DNA of 64,000 nt from Pseudoxanthomonas winnipegensis (GCF_004283755.1 NZ_SHMH01000001.1:124001-188000); one strand, 5' to 3'. Positions 30,288 to 50,946 are shown, numbered from the stretch's first letter. Made by a program: numbers and translations. Notes: generated from the sequence alone by a model not told the origin.

Positions 30288-31478
30288 TCACTTGAGGATC
30301 TTGGCCACCACGCCGGCGCCGACGGTACGGCCGCCCTCGCGGATCGCAAAGCGCAGGCCTTCGTCCATCGCCACCGGGTTGATCAGCGTGACCTTCATCT
30401 TCACGTTGTCGCCCGGCATCACCATCTCGGTGCCTTCCGGCAGCTCGATCGCACCGGTGATGTCGGTGGTGCGGAAGTAGAACTGCGGACGGTAGCCCTT
30501 GAAGAACGGCGTGTGACGGCCACCCTCGTCCTTGGACAGCACGTATACCTCGGCCTCGAACTCGGTGTGCGGGGTGATCGAACCCGGCTTGGCCAGCACC
30601 TGGCCGCGCTCCACGTCGTCACGCTTGGTGCCGCGCAGCAGCAGACCCGCGTTGTCGCCCGCCTGGCCCTGGTCCAGCAGCTTGCGGAACATTTCCACGC
30701 CGGTCACGGTCGTCTTCTGGGTCGGGCGGATACCGACGATCTCGATTTCCTCGCCCACCTTGATCACGCCGCGCTCGATACGGCCGGTCACCACGGTGCC
30801 GCGGCCCGAGATCGAGAACACGTCTTCCACCGGCATCAGGAACGCCTTGTCGACGTCACGCTCCGGGGTCGGGATCCAGGTGTCCAGCGCCTCGACCAGC
30901 TTCAGGATCGCCGGCACGCCGATCTCCGACTGGTCGCCTTCCAGCGCCAGACGGGCCGAACCGTGGATGATCGGGGTGTCGTCGCCCGGGAACTCGTACT
31001 TGCTCAGCAGCTCGCGGACTTCCATCTCCACCAGCTCCAGCAGCTCGGCGTCGTCCACCATGTCGGCCTTGTTCAGGAACACGACGATGTACGGCACGCC
31101 CACCTGGCGCGAGAGCAAGATGTGCTCGCGGGTCTGCGGCATCGGGCCGTCAGCGGCCGAGCACACCAGAATCGCACCGTCCATCTGGGCGGCGCCGGTG
31201 ATCATGTTCTTCACGTAGTCGGCGTGGCCCGGGCAGTCCACGTGCGCGTAGTGGCGGCTCGGCGATTCGTATTCCACGTGCGCCGTGGAGATCGTGATGC
31301 CGCGCGCCTTCTCTTCCGGCGCCGCGTCGATCGCGTCGTAGGCCTTGAACTCGCCGCCGAAACGCTCCGCGCCCACCTTGGTCAGCGCCGCCGTCAGCGT
31401 CGTCTTGCCATGGTCAACGTGACCAATCGTGCCCACGTTCACGTGCGGCTTGGTGCGCTCGAACTTACCCTTTGCCAT
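30288..31478 (-). CDS. tuf: Elongation factor Tu, str-operon copy
   Basis: The 396-residue GTPase brings aminoacyl-tRNA to the ribosome. G1 GHVDHGKTT (residues 19-27), DCPGHADY (about 81-88) and NKAD (about 136-139) are intact. It is the last gene of rpsL-rpsG-fusA-tuf. It is almost identical to the copy at 47702: the visible protein difference is near the C-terminus (KILK here, KIIK there), and only about a dozen base differences are seen. AAGGA 8 nt upstream is the ribosome-binding site. Confidence 0.98.
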   Translation of the reverse strand: MAKGKFERTKPHVNVGTIGHVDHGKTTLTAALTKVGAERFGGEFKAYDAIDAAPEEKARGITISTAHVEYESPSRHYAHVDCPGHADYVKNMITGAAQMDGAILVCSAADGPMPQTREHILLSRQVGVPYIVVFLNKADMVDDAELLELVEMEVRELLSKYEFPGDDTPIIHGSARLALEGDQSEIGVPAILKLVEALDTWIPTPERDVDKAFLMPVEDVFSISGRGTVVTGRIERGVIKVGEEIEIVGIRPTQKTTVTGVEMFRKLLDQGQAGDNAGLLLRGTKRDDVERGQVLAKPGSITPHTEFEAEVYVLSKDEGGRHTPFFKGYRPQFYFRTTDITGAIELPEGTEMVMPGDNVKMKVTLINPVAMDEGLRFAIREGGRTVGAGVVAKILK

Positions 31479-31531
31479 TGTCGTAATCCTTCAAAAGTTG
31501 TGTCAGTTGGAATGCGGTGCGAAGCGGTCGA

Positions 31532-33619
<2,088 letters not shown>

Positions 33620-33805
33620 GAGGAGTCTCTCTTTTTGATGAAAAGAACGTCGCGCCATGGGCGCGAACGGGGGCGATGATCACACAGGTCCTAAAGACCG
33701 AATGCCGCCCGGGGGCGGCTTTCGCTGTCGTGCGCGATGATCAGCGCGTTGTGTGGCGCCTAGGTGGCGCCTGGGGCCCGAAGATTCAAGGCCCCCGGTA
33801 CTGCC

Positions 33806-34273
33806 TTACCAGCGATAGTGCGCGAACGCCTTGTTGGCTTCGGCCATGCGGTGGGTTTCTTCACGCTTCTTGATGGCGCCGCCACGGTTTTCCGAGGCGT
33901 CGATCAGTTCGGCGGCCAGCTTGCGCGGCATGGTGTTCTCACCGCGCTTGCGGGCCGACTCGATCAGCCAGCGCATGGCCAGGGCCAGGCGGCGCGAGGC
34001 GCGCACTTCGACCGGCACCTGATAGGTGGCACCACCGACGCGGCGCGACTTGACCTCGACGGCCGGCGCGACGTTGTCCAGCGCCTTCTCGACCAGCTCG
34101 AGGGCGTTGGGATTCTTTTCGCCGATGACGTCCATCGCGCCGTAGACGATCTTCTCGGCGACGGACTTCTTGCCGCTCAGCATCACCATGTTGATGAAGC
34201 GGGCGATGGTGTGGCTGCCGTGCTTGGGATCGGGCAGAACGGTGCGCTGCGGCGCGGAACCTTTACGAGACAT
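33806..34273 (-). CDS. rpsG: 30S ribosomal protein S7
   Basis: The 155-residue primary 16S binder of the 30S head starts [20 protein letters not shown]. It contains [20 protein letters not shown] (about residues 79-98) and ends [14 protein letters not shown]. In E. coli it autoregulates the str operon. GGGA 8 nt upstream is the ribosome-binding site. It is 11 nt after rpsL; the following gap to fusA is 186 nt. Confidence 0.98.
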   Translation of the reverse strand: MSRKGSAPQRTVLPDPKHGSHTIARFINMVMLSGKKSVAEKIVYGAMDVIGEKNPNALELVEKALDNVAPAVEVKSRRVGGATYQVPVEVRASRRLALAMRWLIESARKRGENTMPRKLAAELIDASENRGGAIKKREETHRMAEANKAFAHYRW

Positions 34274-34284
34274 GTCTTATTCCC

Positions 34285-34659
<375 letters not shown>

Positions 34660-34713
34660 CTTTGGATTCTTTGGATGAAGGCCGTGACGCCGGGCCTTTT
34701 GCGTGAAAACGAC

Positions 34714-34737
34714 GGCAGGCCGTAGATGCGGCCTGCC
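34714..34737 (-). promoter_or_regulatory. Attenuator-like hairpin in the rpsL leader
   Basis: On the minus strand a 9-bp perfect stem GGCAGGCCG / CGGCCTGCC with a 6-nt loop is followed by GTCGTTTTC. It starts about 10 nt after the -10 box. Its first arm is identical to that of the S10 leader hairpin. Confidence 0.75.
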
Positions 34738-34747
34738 GAGACAGGAG

Positions 34748-34777
34748 AGTATAGCTGGCAGCGGAATTTGTCGTCAA
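34748..34777 (-). promoter_or_regulatory. Promoter of the str operon (rpsL)
   Basis: On the minus strand TTGACG (34772-34777) and TATACT (34748-34753) are 18 nt apart, exactly as at the S10 promoter. An A-rich stretch follows the -35. Confidence 0.85.
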
Positions 34778-34892
34778 CCGACGAAATCCTCACCACCGTC
34801 TGGCCGGTCCCGGGCCGGGATACGGGGCACATCCTGCGCCCCCTTCCGCTTGGTCAGGCCGGCCCCGCCTGGGGCCGGCCCGTCTTGCTGGC

Positions 34893-39116
<4,224 letters not shown>

Positions 39117-39125
39117 GTTCTTCTC

Positions 39126-39244
39126 CGGGAATCGGGAATTGAGAATGGGGAATCGTCAGAAGCGGGGAATCGGGTGACTGGGGATGGTCGGCGGCGCCTG
39201 CGCGCCGGCTTTGACCATTCCCTATTCCCGATTCCCCATTCCCG
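39126..39244. repeat. Inverted GGGAAT-type repeat between rpoB and rpoC
   Basis: Two 32-nt arms made of GGGAATNGGGAAT words (39126-39157 and 39213-39244) are inverted around a GC-rich centre containing GGCGCCTGCGCGCC. The element occupies nearly the whole rpoB-rpoC spacer. Related elements lie at 52050 and 53505. Confidence 0.75.
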
Positions 39245-39249
39245 CCTCC

Positions 39250-43443
<4,194 letters not shown>

Positions 43444-43523
43444 GGGACATTGCCTCTGGCATCGGGGGGCCACGCGTCCGCGACCCCTGGGGAACATTCT
43501 TTCGAATGGGAAGAACTGTCAGT

Positions 43524-43580
43524 TGGAAGTCGCTGGTATTGCCGGCACCAGCACGCCATCTCCCGCTACTTCCAACTACC
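43524..43580. repeat. Inverted repeat in the rplL-rpoB gap
   Basis: Arms AGTTGGAAGT and ACTTCCAACT flank a smaller hairpin GCTGGT / ACCAGC. The element is similar in style to the GGGAAT repeats but built from GGAAGT words. It lies in the leader of rpoB. Confidence 0.55.
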
Positions 43581-43674
43581 AACTCGTGGATTTTCTCGCC
43601 GCGGTGCGGCGGACAACGAACGGCGTTGTTTGCTACGACTTACGTGTTGCGGACTGCTTTTTCAACAACGACCG

Positions 43675-43702
43675 AAGGCCAGGGGCTTTCGCCCCCGGCC
43701 TT
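43675..43702 (-). promoter_or_regulatory. Attenuator hairpin between rplL and rpoB
   Basis: An 11-bp stem with one mismatch (AAGGCC-A-GGGGC / GCCCC-C-GGCCTT, 4-nt loop) lies 37 nt after the rplL stop. There is no T-run. In E. coli a partial terminator at this point lowers rpoBC relative to rplJL; a similar role is inferred. Confidence 0.65.
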
Positions 43703-43738
43703 TGGGTGTCGCCGATGGAACTAGGCGACGAATTGCAA

Positions 43739-44107
43739 TTACTTCACTTCGACGGTCGCGCCAGCGGCCTCGAGGTCCTTCTTCATCTTCTCGGCATCTT
43801 CCTTCGACACGCCTTCCTTCAGGACGCCGCCGGCCTCGGTGAGGTCCTTGGCTTCCTTCAGGCCCAGGCCGGTGATGGCGCGGACGGCCTTGATGACGTC
43901 GACCTTCTTGGCGCCGGCGTCCTTCAGGATGATGTTGAACTCGGTCTGCTCTTCGACGGCGGCGGCCGGGCCAGCGGCGGCGGCAACGGCAACCGGGGCG
44001 GCGGCGGAGACGCCAAACTTGTCTTCGATCGCCTTGACCAGCTCCATGATCTCCATGAGGGTCTTTTCAGCGATGGCGTCGACGATCTGCTCGGTGGACA
44101 GGGACAT
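43739..44107 (-). CDS. rplL: 50S ribosomal protein L7/L12
   Basis: The 122-residue stalk protein has the N-terminal dimer domain ([20 protein letters not shown]), an Ala-rich hinge (about residues 36-52) and the C-terminal factor-binding domain ([20 protein letters not shown], about 75-94). It recruits translational GTPases. It is present in several copies per ribosome, which fits the attenuator hairpin between it and rpoB. Confidence 0.98.
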   Translation of the reverse strand: MSLSTEQIVDAIAEKTLMEIMELVKAIEDKFGVSAAAPVAVAAAAGPAAAVEEQTEFNIILKDAGAKKVDVIKAVRAITGLGLKEAKDLTEAGGVLKEGVSKEDAEKMKKDLEAAGATVEVK

Positions 44108-44149
44108 TGTGTTTACCTTCGGTCAAATTTCTGGAATGGGATACGGGAA

Positions 44150-44686
44150 TCAGGCCGTTTCAGCCGGGGCTTCCGCCTCGGCCGGCGCTGCATCGCCACC
44201 GCCCTGCTGCTCGGCCACGGCCTTGATGGCGCGGGCGAACATCGTGACGGGTTCGGCCAGGACGCGGGCCAGCATGGCCAGGGCCTGATCGCGGGTCGGC
44301 AGCGAAGCCAGGACGTCGACGTGGCTGGCCGGATACAGCTGGCCGCCCACGGCCACAACCTTGGGCTGCAGCTTGTCGTTGGACTTGGCGAATTCCTTGA
44401 TCAGGCGACCGGCAGCGCCGGGCTCCTCGGTCGAGAACGCGTACAGCAGCGGTCCGACCAGCGAGTCCTTGGCGCACTCGTATTCGGTACCTTCGACAGC
44501 ACGGGCGGCCAAGGTGTTCTTGACCACGCGCAGGTACACGCCGGACTCGCGCGCCTGCTTGCGCATCGCGGTCATCTGGGAGACCGTGGTGCCTGCGTAC
44601 TCGGCGGCGATCAAGGAGTGCGCCTTGGCGGCGACGTCTGCCAGCTCGGCGACAACTTCTTGCTTCTGGGACAGATTGAGAGCCAT
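44150..44686 (-). CDS. rplJ: 50S ribosomal protein L10
   Basis: The 178-residue protein starts [20 protein letters not shown] and anchors L7/L12 dimers through its C-terminal helix. The C-terminus is acidic and alanine-rich. GAGGAG 6 nt before the ATG is strong. In E. coli the L10-L12 complex represses translation at the rplJ leader; the long structured leader here (44687-45094) is consistent with this. Confidence 0.97.
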   Translation of the reverse strand: MALNLSQKQEVVAELADVAAKAHSLIAAEYAGTTVSQMTAMRKQARESGVYLRVVKNTLAARAVEGTEYECAKDSLVGPLLYAFSTEEPGAAGRLIKEFAKSNDKLQPKVVAVGGQLYPASHVDVLASLPTRDQALAMLARVLAEPVTMFARAIKAVAEQQGGGDAAPAEAEAPAETA

Positions 44687-45094
44687 TAATCACTCCTCAT
44701 TGTGAACTCCGCTCACGGCTCCTGCCGCTTGCGGTCCAGGGCAGCGTCCGTCCTGGACGCCGGGGACGCCTTCGCGTCCCACTGGTGGCCTTATCAACTG
44801 GCCTGCGCGAAGCAAGACCAGAAACCGATGAAGGCGGCACCATCTGCGCGGGCTGGCCCAAGGCCAATCAAGCAGTCCCGCTAGCGCCGACGCCGAATCC
44901 TTGCCAGGACCGAGCTTCCCTGCCCGTCGTCGGAGCGCGCTGACCGCACCTGCGGTCTTTGACGGCTTTCTGCGGCTCGCACCGCAGATCGCCCCCAAAC
45001 GCGGGAACACATGGCGGGGATCGAGAGACGAGTGGCCGGCGCTGTTCCTTTGCCTTGACTCGTCGCCCTGCCCCGCTACGCGTTCCCGTCTTTC
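44687..45094 (-). promoter_or_regulatory. Structured leader of rplJ (putative L10 leader)
   Basis: No gene is seen in the 408 nt between rplA and rplJ. It contains hairpins GGGACGC / GCGTCCC (44763-44780), GACCGCA / TGCGGTC (44942-44957) and TCTGCGG / CCGCAGA (44969-44988). Its position matches the autoregulatory L10 leader of other proteobacteria. No clear promoter was found, though one may lie here. Confidence 0.5.
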
Positions 45095-45793
45095 TTACTT
45101 CAGGTTCAGCGAGGACTGGTCCACGGTCACGCCGGGGCCCATGGTCGAGCTGATCGAGATCTTCTGCAGGTACTGGCCCTTGGCGGTCGAGGGCTTGGCC
45201 TTGACCAGGTCGGCCAGCAGGGCCTGCAGATTGTTCTTCAGGGCTTCGTCCTCGAAGGAGGCCTTGCCGATGGTGCAGTGGATGATGCCGGCCTTGTCGG
45301 TGCGGTAGCGCACCTGACCCGACTTGGCGTTCTTCACCGCTTCGGCCGGGTTCGGCGAGACGGTGCCGACCTTCGGGTTCGGCATCAGGCCGCGCGGGCC
45401 CAGGACCTGACCCAGCTTACCGACCACGCGCATCGCGTCCGGCGTGGCGATGACCACGTCGTAGTTCAGATCGCCGGCCTGCATCTTCTCGGCCAGGTCG
45501 TCCATGCCGACCGCTTCGGCGCCGGCGGCCAGGGCTTCGTCAGCCTTGGCACCGGCCGGGGCGAACACCGCCACGCGCACGGCCTTGCCGGTACCGGCCG
45601 GCAGCACGGTCGAACCGCGCACCTGCTGGTCGGACTTCTTGGCATCCACGCCCAGACGCACGGCCACGTCGATGGACTCGACGAACTTGGCCTTGGCGGC
45701 GGTCTTGAGGATGTTCACGGCCTCTTCGAAGGCGTACGCCTTGCCCGGGGTCACGGCGGCCAGGATGGCCTTCTGTCGCTTGTTCATTGCCAT
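45095..45793 (-). CDS. rplA: 50S ribosomal protein L1
   Basis: The 232-residue protein forms the L1 stalk that releases E-site tRNA. It has the signature [22 protein letters not shown] (core [14 protein letters not shown], about residues 144-157). In E. coli it represses rplKA translation. It follows rplK by 4 nt; GAGGG of the rplK end serves as its ribosome-binding site. Confidence 0.98.
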   Translation of the reverse strand: MAMNKRQKAILAAVTPGKAYAFEEAVNILKTAAKAKFVESIDVAVRLGVDAKKSDQQVRGSTVLPAGTGKAVRVAVFAPAGAKADEALAAGAEAVGMDDLAEKMQAGDLNYDVVIATPDAMRVVGKLGQVLGPRGLMPNPKVGTVSPNPAEAVKNAKSGQVRYRTDKAGIIHCTIGKASFEDEALKNNLQALLADLVKAKPSTAKGQYLQKISISSTMGPGVTVDQSSLNLK

Positions 45794-45797
45794 GTCT

Positions 45798-46226
45798 TCA
45801 GCCCTCGACCGTCAGACCCATGGAACGGGCCGAGCCCGCAATCGTGCGCACCGCCGCGTCCAGATCGGCCGCGGTCAGATCGGGTTCCTTCGCCTTGGCG
45901 ATGTCCTCGAGCTGCTTGCGGGTGACCTTGCCCACCTTCTCGGTGTTGGGGCGCTTGGAGCCGGACTGGATGCCCACCGCCTTCTTCAGCAGCACCGAAG
46001 CCGGGGTCGACTTGGTCACGAAGGTGAAGGTACGGTCCGAGTAGGCGGTGATGATGACCGGGGTCGGCAGACCCGGCTCGAGCTTGGAGGTCGCTGCGTT
46101 GAACGCCTTGCAGAACTCCATGATGTTCAGACCGCGCTGACCCAGCGCAGGACCGACCGGCGGCGAGGGGTTGGCCTGGCCGGCCTTCACCTGCAGCTTG
46201 ATGTAACCGACAACTTTCTTTGCCAT
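45798..46226 (-). CDS. rplK: 50S ribosomal protein L11
   Basis: The 142-residue GTPase-centre protein starts [20 protein letters not shown] and has the conserved [20 protein letters not shown] (about residues 22-41). It ends [13 protein letters not shown]. It is needed for stringent RelA response and factor binding. GGAG 9 nt upstream is the ribosome-binding site. Its own promoter and two leader hairpins lie in the nusG-rplK gap. Confidence 0.98.
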   Translation of the reverse strand: MAKKVVGYIKLQVKAGQANPSPPVGPALGQRGLNIMEFCKAFNAATSKLEPGLPTPVIITAYSDRTFTFVTKSTPASVLLKKAVGIQSGSKRPNTEKVGKVTRKQLEDIAKAKEPDLTAADLDAAVRTIAGSARSMGLTVEG

Positions 46227-46320
46227 TTCAATGCTCTCCGGGTGCTAGCGCCTAGGATCAGGCTCCCCATCGGATCGGGAAAATCACGCGTCCCGACATC
46301 GCGTATGCGTTCGCGACAAA

Positions 46321-46340
46321 GGCCGCCAACGAGGGCGGCC
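46321..46340 (-). terminator. Terminator-like hairpin in the rplK leader
   Basis: A 7-bp stem GGCCGCC / GGCGGCC with a 6-nt loop is followed on the minus strand by TTTGTC. A second stem TGCCCGGCT / AGCCGGGCA (46347-46380) lies just before it, next to the -10 box. Together they could end nusG transcripts or attenuate rplK. Confidence 0.6.
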
Positions 46341-46378
46341 ATTGCGGTTGCCCGGCTGACCGGACAAGGGAGCCGGGC

Positions 46379-46409
46379 ACTATAGCAGGTTTTGGGCCGT
46401 CCGGCGCAA
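46379..46409 (-). promoter_or_regulatory. Promoter of rplKA
   Basis: On the minus strand TTGCGC (46404-46409) and TATAGT (46379-46384) are 19 nt apart. The -10 lies 20 nt past the nusG stop, leaving a leader of about 145 nt to rplK. Confidence 0.6.
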
Positions 46410-46429
46410 GCGGCGCCGGCGGCGGGGGC

Positions 46430-46987
46430 TCAGGCCTTCTCGACCTGGCCGAATTCCAGCTCCACCGGGGTGGAGCGGCCGAAGATGAGCACGGCCACGC
46501 GCAGGCGGCTCTTCTCGTAATTGACTTCCTCGACCACGCCGTTGAAGTCGTTGAACGGGCCGTCGACCACGCGGACCATCTCGCCCGGCTCGAACAGCAC
46601 CTTCGGACGCGGCTTCTCGACACCTTCCTGAACACGGTCCAGGATCGCGGCAGCCTCTTCGTCGCGGATCGGCAGCGGACGGTCGGCGGTGCCGCCAATG
46701 AAGCCCAGGACCTTGCTGGTGTCCTTCACCAGGTGCCAGGACTCGTTGTCCATGCGCGGGATGCCGGCTTCGTCGTGGGTCTCGATCTGGACCAGCACGT
46801 AGCCGGGGAAGAACTTGCGCTCGGACCGGCGCTTCTGGCCCGACCGCATCTCCACCACTTCCTCGGTGGGCACCAGCACGTCGCCGAAGCGATCTTCCAT
46901 GCCGTCGCGCACGATCCGATCGCGCAGCGCCTGTGCCACGGACTTCTCAAAGCCTGAATAGGCGTGTACCACGTACCAACGCTTCAC
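46430..46987 (-). CDS. nusG: Transcription termination/antitermination factor NusG
   Basis: The 185-residue protein starts at GTG 46987 ([20 protein letters not shown]) with GAGGAG 9 nt upstream. The NGN domain is followed by a C-terminal KOW domain ([20 protein letters not shown], about residues 130-149). It binds RNA polymerase, Rho and S10. It follows secE by 13 nt, the usual arrangement. Confidence 0.98.
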   Translation of the reverse strand: MKRWYVVHAYSGFEKSVAQALRDRIVRDGMEDRFGDVLVPTEEVVEMRSGQKRRSERKFFPGYVLVQIETHDEAGIPRMDNESWHLVKDTSKVLGFIGGTADRPLPIRDEEAAAILDRVQEGVEKPRPKVLFEPGEMVRVVDGPFNDFNGVVEEVNYEKSRLRVAVLIFGRSTPVELEFGQVEKA

Positions 46988-47000
46988 TGTGGAAATCTCC

Positions 47001-47393
47001 TCAACGGCCCATCGTGAACAGTTTTTCGACCAGCCACTGAATGCCGAAGTCGAAGCCAGCCAGGATCAGGCTGAGGATCACCACCACCACCATCACCACC
47101 CAGGTCATGCGCAGCGACTCCTGACGGGTCGGCCACACCACCTTGCGCAGCTCGAAGCGCGACTCGGACAGGAATTCCAGGGTGTCCTTGCCCTTGGCCG
47201 TGGCCACAAACACCGCGGCGCCGGCGACCAGGCCGACGATCACGATCAGCGCGCGCAGCGGGGTCGCCCACTGGCCGGCAGACCACCACCACACCACCAG
47301 GCCGGCAACGACCAGTGCCCCGGCCGCCACGTACTTGGCGATATCGCCCGCGGACGTGGTCGGCGCCTTGGATGGTTGGATCTTGCTGTTCAT
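47001..47393 (-). CDS. secE: Preprotein translocase subunit SecE
   Basis: The 130-residue protein starts [20 protein letters not shown]. It has three transmembrane helices (about residues 23-38, 45-61 and 100-120) and the conserved amphipathic region [14 protein letters not shown] (about 83-96). It clamps SecY. A good ribosome-binding site is not seen. It is downstream of tRNA-Trp and upstream of nusG, as in many gammaproteobacteria. Confidence 0.96.
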   Translation of the reverse strand: MNSKIQPSKAPTTSAGDIAKYVAAGALVVAGLVVWWWSAGQWATPLRALIVIVGLVAGAAVFVATAKGKDTLEFLSESRFELRKVVWPTRQESLRMTWVVMVVVVILSLILAGFDFGIQWLVEKLFTMGR

Positions 47394-47452
47394 TCGGGTT
47401 GGATGTGCCGCCTTGCACTGCACCGCCTGCGAAGGCGGGACGATCTGGACAG

Positions 47453-47528
<76 letters not shown>

Positions 47529-47630
47529 ATGAACTGTAAAGGCACCGGCGAACCGCAAGACTCGCCCGTGCCGATGCGTGGACTCCCGCGGGTGCGGGAC
47601 TGATAGCTTGGTGCGTCTATGTCGAGTCGC

Positions 47631-47656
47631 TGGATCCCCGCTTTCGCGGGGATGAC
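47631..47656. repeat. Palindromic REP unit, copy 2
   Basis: The core ATCCCCGCTTTCGCGGGGAT is identical to the unit after the first tuf, and the flanking bases down to the tuf stop are almost the same. Confidence 0.75.
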
Positions 47657-47668
47657 GCTCCGGCAAAG

Positions 47669-47692
47669 GCGCTCGCGCTTGCGCGCGAGCGC
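47669..47692 (-). terminator. Terminator after the second tuf
   Basis: A 10-bp stem GCGCTCGCGC / GCGCGAGCGC with a TTGC loop lies 9 nt after the stop and is followed on the minus strand by CTTTGCC. Confidence 0.7.
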
Positions 47693-47701
47693 GCCGTCAC
47701 G

Positions 47702-48892
47702 TCACTTGATGATCTTGGCCACCACGCCGGCGCCGACGGTACGGCCACCCTCGCGGATCGCAAAGCGCAGGCCTTCGTCCATCGCCACCGGGTTGATCAG
47801 CGTGACCTTCATCTTCACGTTGTCGCCCGGCATCACCATCTCGGTGCCTTCCGGCAGCTCGATCGCACCGGTGATGTCGGTGGTGCGGAAGTAGAACTGC
47901 GGACGGTAGCCCTTGAAGAACGGCGTATGACGGCCACCCTCATCCTTGGACAGCACGTACACCTCGGCCTCGAACTCGGTGTGCGGGGTGATCGAACCCG
48001 GCTTGGCCAGCACCTGGCCACGCTCCACGTCGTCACGCTTGGTGCCGCGCAGCAGCAGACCCGCGTTGTCGCCCGCCTGGCCCTGGTCCAGCAGCTTGCG
48101 GAACATTTCCACGCCGGTCACGGTCGTCTTCTGGGTCGGACGGATACCGACGATCTCGATTTCCTCGCCCACCTTGATCACGCCGCGCTCGATACGGCCG
48201 GTCACCACGGTGCCGCGGCCCGAGATCGAGAACACGTCTTCCACCGGCATCAGGAACGCCTTGTCGACGTCACGCTCCGGGGTCGGAATCCAGGTGTCCA
48301 GCGCCTCGACCAGCTTCAGGATCGCCGGCACGCCGATCTCCGACTGGTCGCCTTCCAGCGCCAGACGGGCCGAACCGTGGATGATCGGGGTGTCGTCGCC
48401 CGGGAACTCGTACTTGCTCAGCAGTTCGCGGACTTCCATCTCCACCAGCTCCAGCAGCTCGGCGTCGTCCACCATGTCGGCCTTGTTCAGGAACACGACG
48501 ATGTACGGCACGCCCACCTGGCGCGAGAGCAGGATGTGCTCGCGGGTCTGCGGCATCGGGCCGTCAGCGGCCGAGCACACCAGGATCGCACCGTCCATCT
48601 GGGCGGCGCCGGTGATCATGTTCTTCACGTAGTCGGCGTGGCCCGGGCAGTCCACGTGCGCGTAGTGGCGGCTCGGCGATTCGTATTCCACGTGCGCCGT
48701 GGAGATCGTGATGCCGCGCGCCTTCTCTTCCGGCGCCGCGTCGATCGCGTCGTAGGCCTTGAACTCGCCGCCGAAACGCTCCGCGCCCACCTTGGTCAGC
48801 GCCGCCGTCAGCGTCGTCTTGCCATGGTCAACGTGACCAATCGTGCCCACGTTCACGTGCGGCTTGGTGCGCTCGAACTTACCCTTTGCCAT
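47702..48892 (-). CDS. tuf: Elongation factor Tu, tRNA-linked copy
   Basis: This 396-residue EF-Tu is nearly identical to the copy at 30288, with all GTPase motifs intact; the protein ends KIIK. It corresponds in position to E. coli tufB: tRNA-Tyr, tRNA-Gly and tRNA-Thr lie upstream and tRNA-Trp-secE downstream. Upstream sequence differs from the first copy immediately before the ATG, while downstream similarity continues for about 70 nt through the terminator and REP unit. Confidence 0.98.
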   Translation of the reverse strand: MAKGKFERTKPHVNVGTIGHVDHGKTTLTAALTKVGAERFGGEFKAYDAIDAAPEEKARGITISTAHVEYESPSRHYAHVDCPGHADYVKNMITGAAQMDGAILVCSAADGPMPQTREHILLSRQVGVPYIVVFLNKADMVDDAELLELVEMEVRELLSKYEFPGDDTPIIHGSARLALEGDQSEIGVPAILKLVEALDTWIPTPERDVDKAFLMPVEDVFSISGRGTVVTGRIERGVIKVGEEIEIVGIRPTQKTTVTGVEMFRKLLDQGQAGDNAGLLLRGTKRDDVERGQVLAKPGSITPHTEFEAEVYVLSKDEGGRHTPFFKGYRPQFYFRTTDITGAIELPEGTEMVMPGDNVKMKVTLINPVAMDEGLRFAIREGGRTVGAGVVAKIIK

Positions 48893-48943
48893 GGCTGCTT
48901 CTTCTCGGATCGTTAGATAAGAGGGTGAAACGTACTGCTTGGA

Positions 48944-49019
48944 TGGTGCTCACGAAAGGAATCGAACCTTCGACCTCCTCCTTACCAAGGAGGTGCTCTA
49001 CCGACTGAGCTACGTGAGC
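48944..49019 (-). tRNA. tRNA-Thr (GGT)
   Basis: The 76-nt gene has acceptor stem GCTCACG / CGTGAGC, anticodon GGT in CTTGGTAAG, T-loop TTCGATT and an encoded CCA end. It lies 51 nt upstream of tuf. Confidence 0.97.
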
Positions 49020-49072
49020 GTGAAACGTGTGGCAGCTGCGGACCATCTGGCGACGATGGAGCGGCAGTTCAA

Positions 49073-49146
49073 TGGAGCGGGAGACGGGAATCGAACCCGC
49101 ACCATCAGCTTGGAAGGCTGAGGTTCTACCGTTGAACTACTCCCGC
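49073..49146 (-). tRNA. tRNA-Gly (TCC)
   Basis: The 74-nt gene has acceptor stem GCGGGAG / CTCCCGC, anticodon TCC in CTTCCAAG and an encoded CCA end. It is the middle gene of the tRNA-Tyr-Gly-Thr-tuf unit. Confidence 0.97.
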
Positions 49147-49175
49147 GCCGGGATACCGCAACTGCTCGAACTTCT

Positions 49176-49261
49176 TGGTGGAGGGAGGTGGATTCGAACC
49201 ACCGAAGGCGTAAGCCAGCAGATTTACAGTCTGCCCCCGTTGGCCGCTTGGGTATCCCTCC
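49176..49261 (-). tRNA. tRNA-Tyr (GTA)
   Basis: The 86-nt gene has acceptor stem GGAGGGA / TCCCTCC, anticodon GTA in ACTGTAAAT, the long class II variable arm and an encoded CCA end. It is first in the tRNA-tuf unit. Confidence 0.97.
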
Positions 49262-49568
49262 GGATGACGCTTGGGTCCGGCCTTTCGGGCCGGGGTGAAA
49301 CAGCCGGTGATTCTGGCGTGGGATCGATGTGCTGTCAACGACTGCGCGAGGATCCTGCCCGATTCACCGATGCGCCTGGAGCGGGCGCATGCTCGCCTGC
49401 GAAGGCGAGCCCCACGGCGGCCTGCCGCGGGGGCGCGCATTGTGGCAGGCAATGGCCGCCACGGGAAGCACCATGTTGCCCTGCGGCGTGCCATCACGGG
49501 CGCTCGTCTTCAGCCTGTATGGTGCGCAGCGCGTCGGATCGTGGCGTGGCGCCTGACTTCGGAGACTC
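49262..49568. other. 307-nt divergent region between the tRNA-tuf unit and ivd
   Basis: No gene is seen. It holds the tRNA-tuf promoter (49310-49338) and a hairpin GCTCGCCT-GCGA-AGGCGAGC (49391-49410). A GGAG lies just before the ivd ATG. A promoter for ivd was not identified. Confidence 0.6.
49310..49338 (-). promoter_or_regulatory. Promoter of the tRNA-Tyr-Gly-Thr-tuf unit
   Basis: On the minus strand a perfect TTGACA (49333-49338) and CAGAAT (49310-49315) are 17 nt apart, about 40 nt upstream of the tRNA-Tyr 5' end. Confidence 0.8.
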
Positions 49569-50729
49569 ATGACACAGGATTTCAGCTTCGAGCTTGGCGA
49601 GGACATCGACCAGCTCCGCGACGCCGTGCGCACGTTTTCCAGCGAGGTGATCGCCCCGCTGGCCGACCAGGCCGACCGCGACAACGCCTTCCCTAACGCG
49701 CTATGGCCGCAGCTGGGGCAGATGGGCCTGCTCGGACTGACCGTGGAGGAGGAATACGGCGGCACTGCGCTGGGTTACCTGGCGCACGTGGTGGCCATGG
49801 AGGAGATCTCGCGCGCGTGCTCGGCCATCGGCCTGTCCTACGGCGCGCATTCCAACCTGTGCGTCAACCAGCTGCGCAAGAACGGCGACACCGCGCAGAA
49901 GGCGCGCTACCTGCCCAGGCTCGTCAGCGGCGAGCACATCGGCGCGCTGGCGATGAGCGAGGCCGGGGCCGGTTCGGACGTGGTCGGCATGAAGCTGCGC
50001 GCGGACCGGCGCGGCGATCGCTACCTGCTCAACGGCACCAAGATGTGGATCACCAACGGGCCCGACGCGCACACGCTGGTGGTGTACGCCAAGACCGATC
50101 CGGCGGCCGGGGCGCGCGGCATCACGGCGTTCATCGTCGAACGCGGGTTCAAGGGCTTTTCCACCGCGCAGAAGCTGGACAAGCTGGGCATGCGCGGGTC
50201 GAACACCTGCGAGCTGGTGTTCGAGGACTGCGAGGTGCCCGAGGAGAACATCCTGGGCGGCCTGGGCCAGGGCGTGAAGGTGCTGATGTCCGGCCTGGAC
50301 TACGAGCGCATCGTGCTCTCCGGCGGTCCGCTGGGGATCATGGCCGCGTGCCTGGACACGGTGCTGCCCTACGTGCGCCAGCGGCGGCAGTTCGGCCGGC
50401 CGATCGGCGAGTTCGAGCTGATGCAGGGCAAGCTGGCCGACATGTACGTGGGCTTCAACGCCTGCCGCGCCTACGTGTACGCGGTGGCGCGCGCCTGCGA
50501 CCGCGGCCGCAGCACGCGCAAGGACGCGGCCGGGGCGATCCTCTACAGCGCCGAGAAGGCCACCTGGATGGCCGGACAGGCGATCCAGGCGCTGGGCGGC
50601 AACGGCTACATCAACGAGTACCCGACCGGGCGGCTGTGGCGCGACGCCAAGCTCTACGAGATCGGCGCGGGCACCTCGGAGATCCGGCGCATGCTGATCG
50701 GGCGTGAGCTGGTGGGCCGCTCGGATTGA
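49569..50729 (+). CDS. ivd: Isovaleryl-CoA dehydrogenase
   Basis: The 386-residue acyl-CoA dehydrogenase oxidises isovaleryl-CoA in leucine breakdown, passing electrons to ETF. The segment [15 protein letters not shown] (about residues 88-102) and the catalytic Glu246 in [14 protein letters not shown] are characteristic of the isovaleryl branch, where the base is in this position. FAD motifs [10 protein letters not shown] and WITNG are present. Other leucine-degradation genes are not in the window. A GGAG just upstream is the ribosome-binding site. Confidence 0.9.
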   Translation: MTQDFSFELGEDIDQLRDAVRTFSSEVIAPLADQADRDNAFPNALWPQLGQMGLLGLTVEEEYGGTALGYLAHVVAMEEISRACSAIGLSYGAHSNLCVNQLRKNGDTAQKARYLPRLVSGEHIGALAMSEAGAGSDVVGMKLRADRRGDRYLLNGTKMWITNGPDAHTLVVYAKTDPAAGARGITAFIVERGFKGFSTAQKLDKLGMRGSNTCELVFEDCEVPEENILGGLGQGVKVLMSGLDYERIVLSGGPLGIMAACLDTVLPYVRQRRQFGRPIGEFELMQGKLADMYVGFNACRAYVYAVARACDRGRSTRKDAAGAILYSAEKATWMAGQAIQALGGNGYINEYPTGRLWRDAKLYEIGAGTSEIRRMLIGRELVGRSD

Positions 50730-50811
50730 GCGGTCCGGCGGGATCCCGGAACGGGTGACGCGTGCCGTGTCCGCAGCGCCCAGCGCCCTTGGCTCACTGC
50801 GCCAGAGTCGC

Positions 50812-50837
50812 TGGGTTCCCGCTTTCGCGGGAACGAC
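50812..50837. repeat. Palindromic REP unit, copy 3
   Basis: TTCCCGCTTTCGCGGGAA flanked by TGGG and CGAC. It is in the gap after ivd. Confidence 0.75.
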
Positions 50838-50879
50838 GACAGGGATGCCTGTCAGCGACTCCAGGACGCATGCAACGAA

Positions 50880-50902
50880 AAGGCCGCGCAATGCGCGGCC
50901 TT
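50880..50902. terminator. Bidirectional terminator between ivd and ychF
   Basis: A 9-bp perfect stem AAGGCCGCG / CGCGGCCTT with a 5-nt loop lies between convergent genes. On the minus strand it is followed by TTCGTT after a T-run (TTTT), a good ychF terminator; on the plus strand it is followed by CTC. Confidence 0.85.
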
Positions 50903-50946
50903 CTCATGACGACTAGGCAATAGCGACCCGCAGGGCCGCGTCCGGC

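Noticed and set aside
33620-33658. Upstream ATG extending fusA by 13 residues
   Set aside because: The conserved EF-G start (read as [12 protein letters not shown]) is at GTG 33619, and the extension has no ribosome-binding site.
47702-48892. Possibility that the second tuf is an assembly duplicate
   Set aside because: It has about a dozen scattered base differences, a protein difference near the C-terminus, and its own tRNA-linked context conserved in other gammaproteobacteria.
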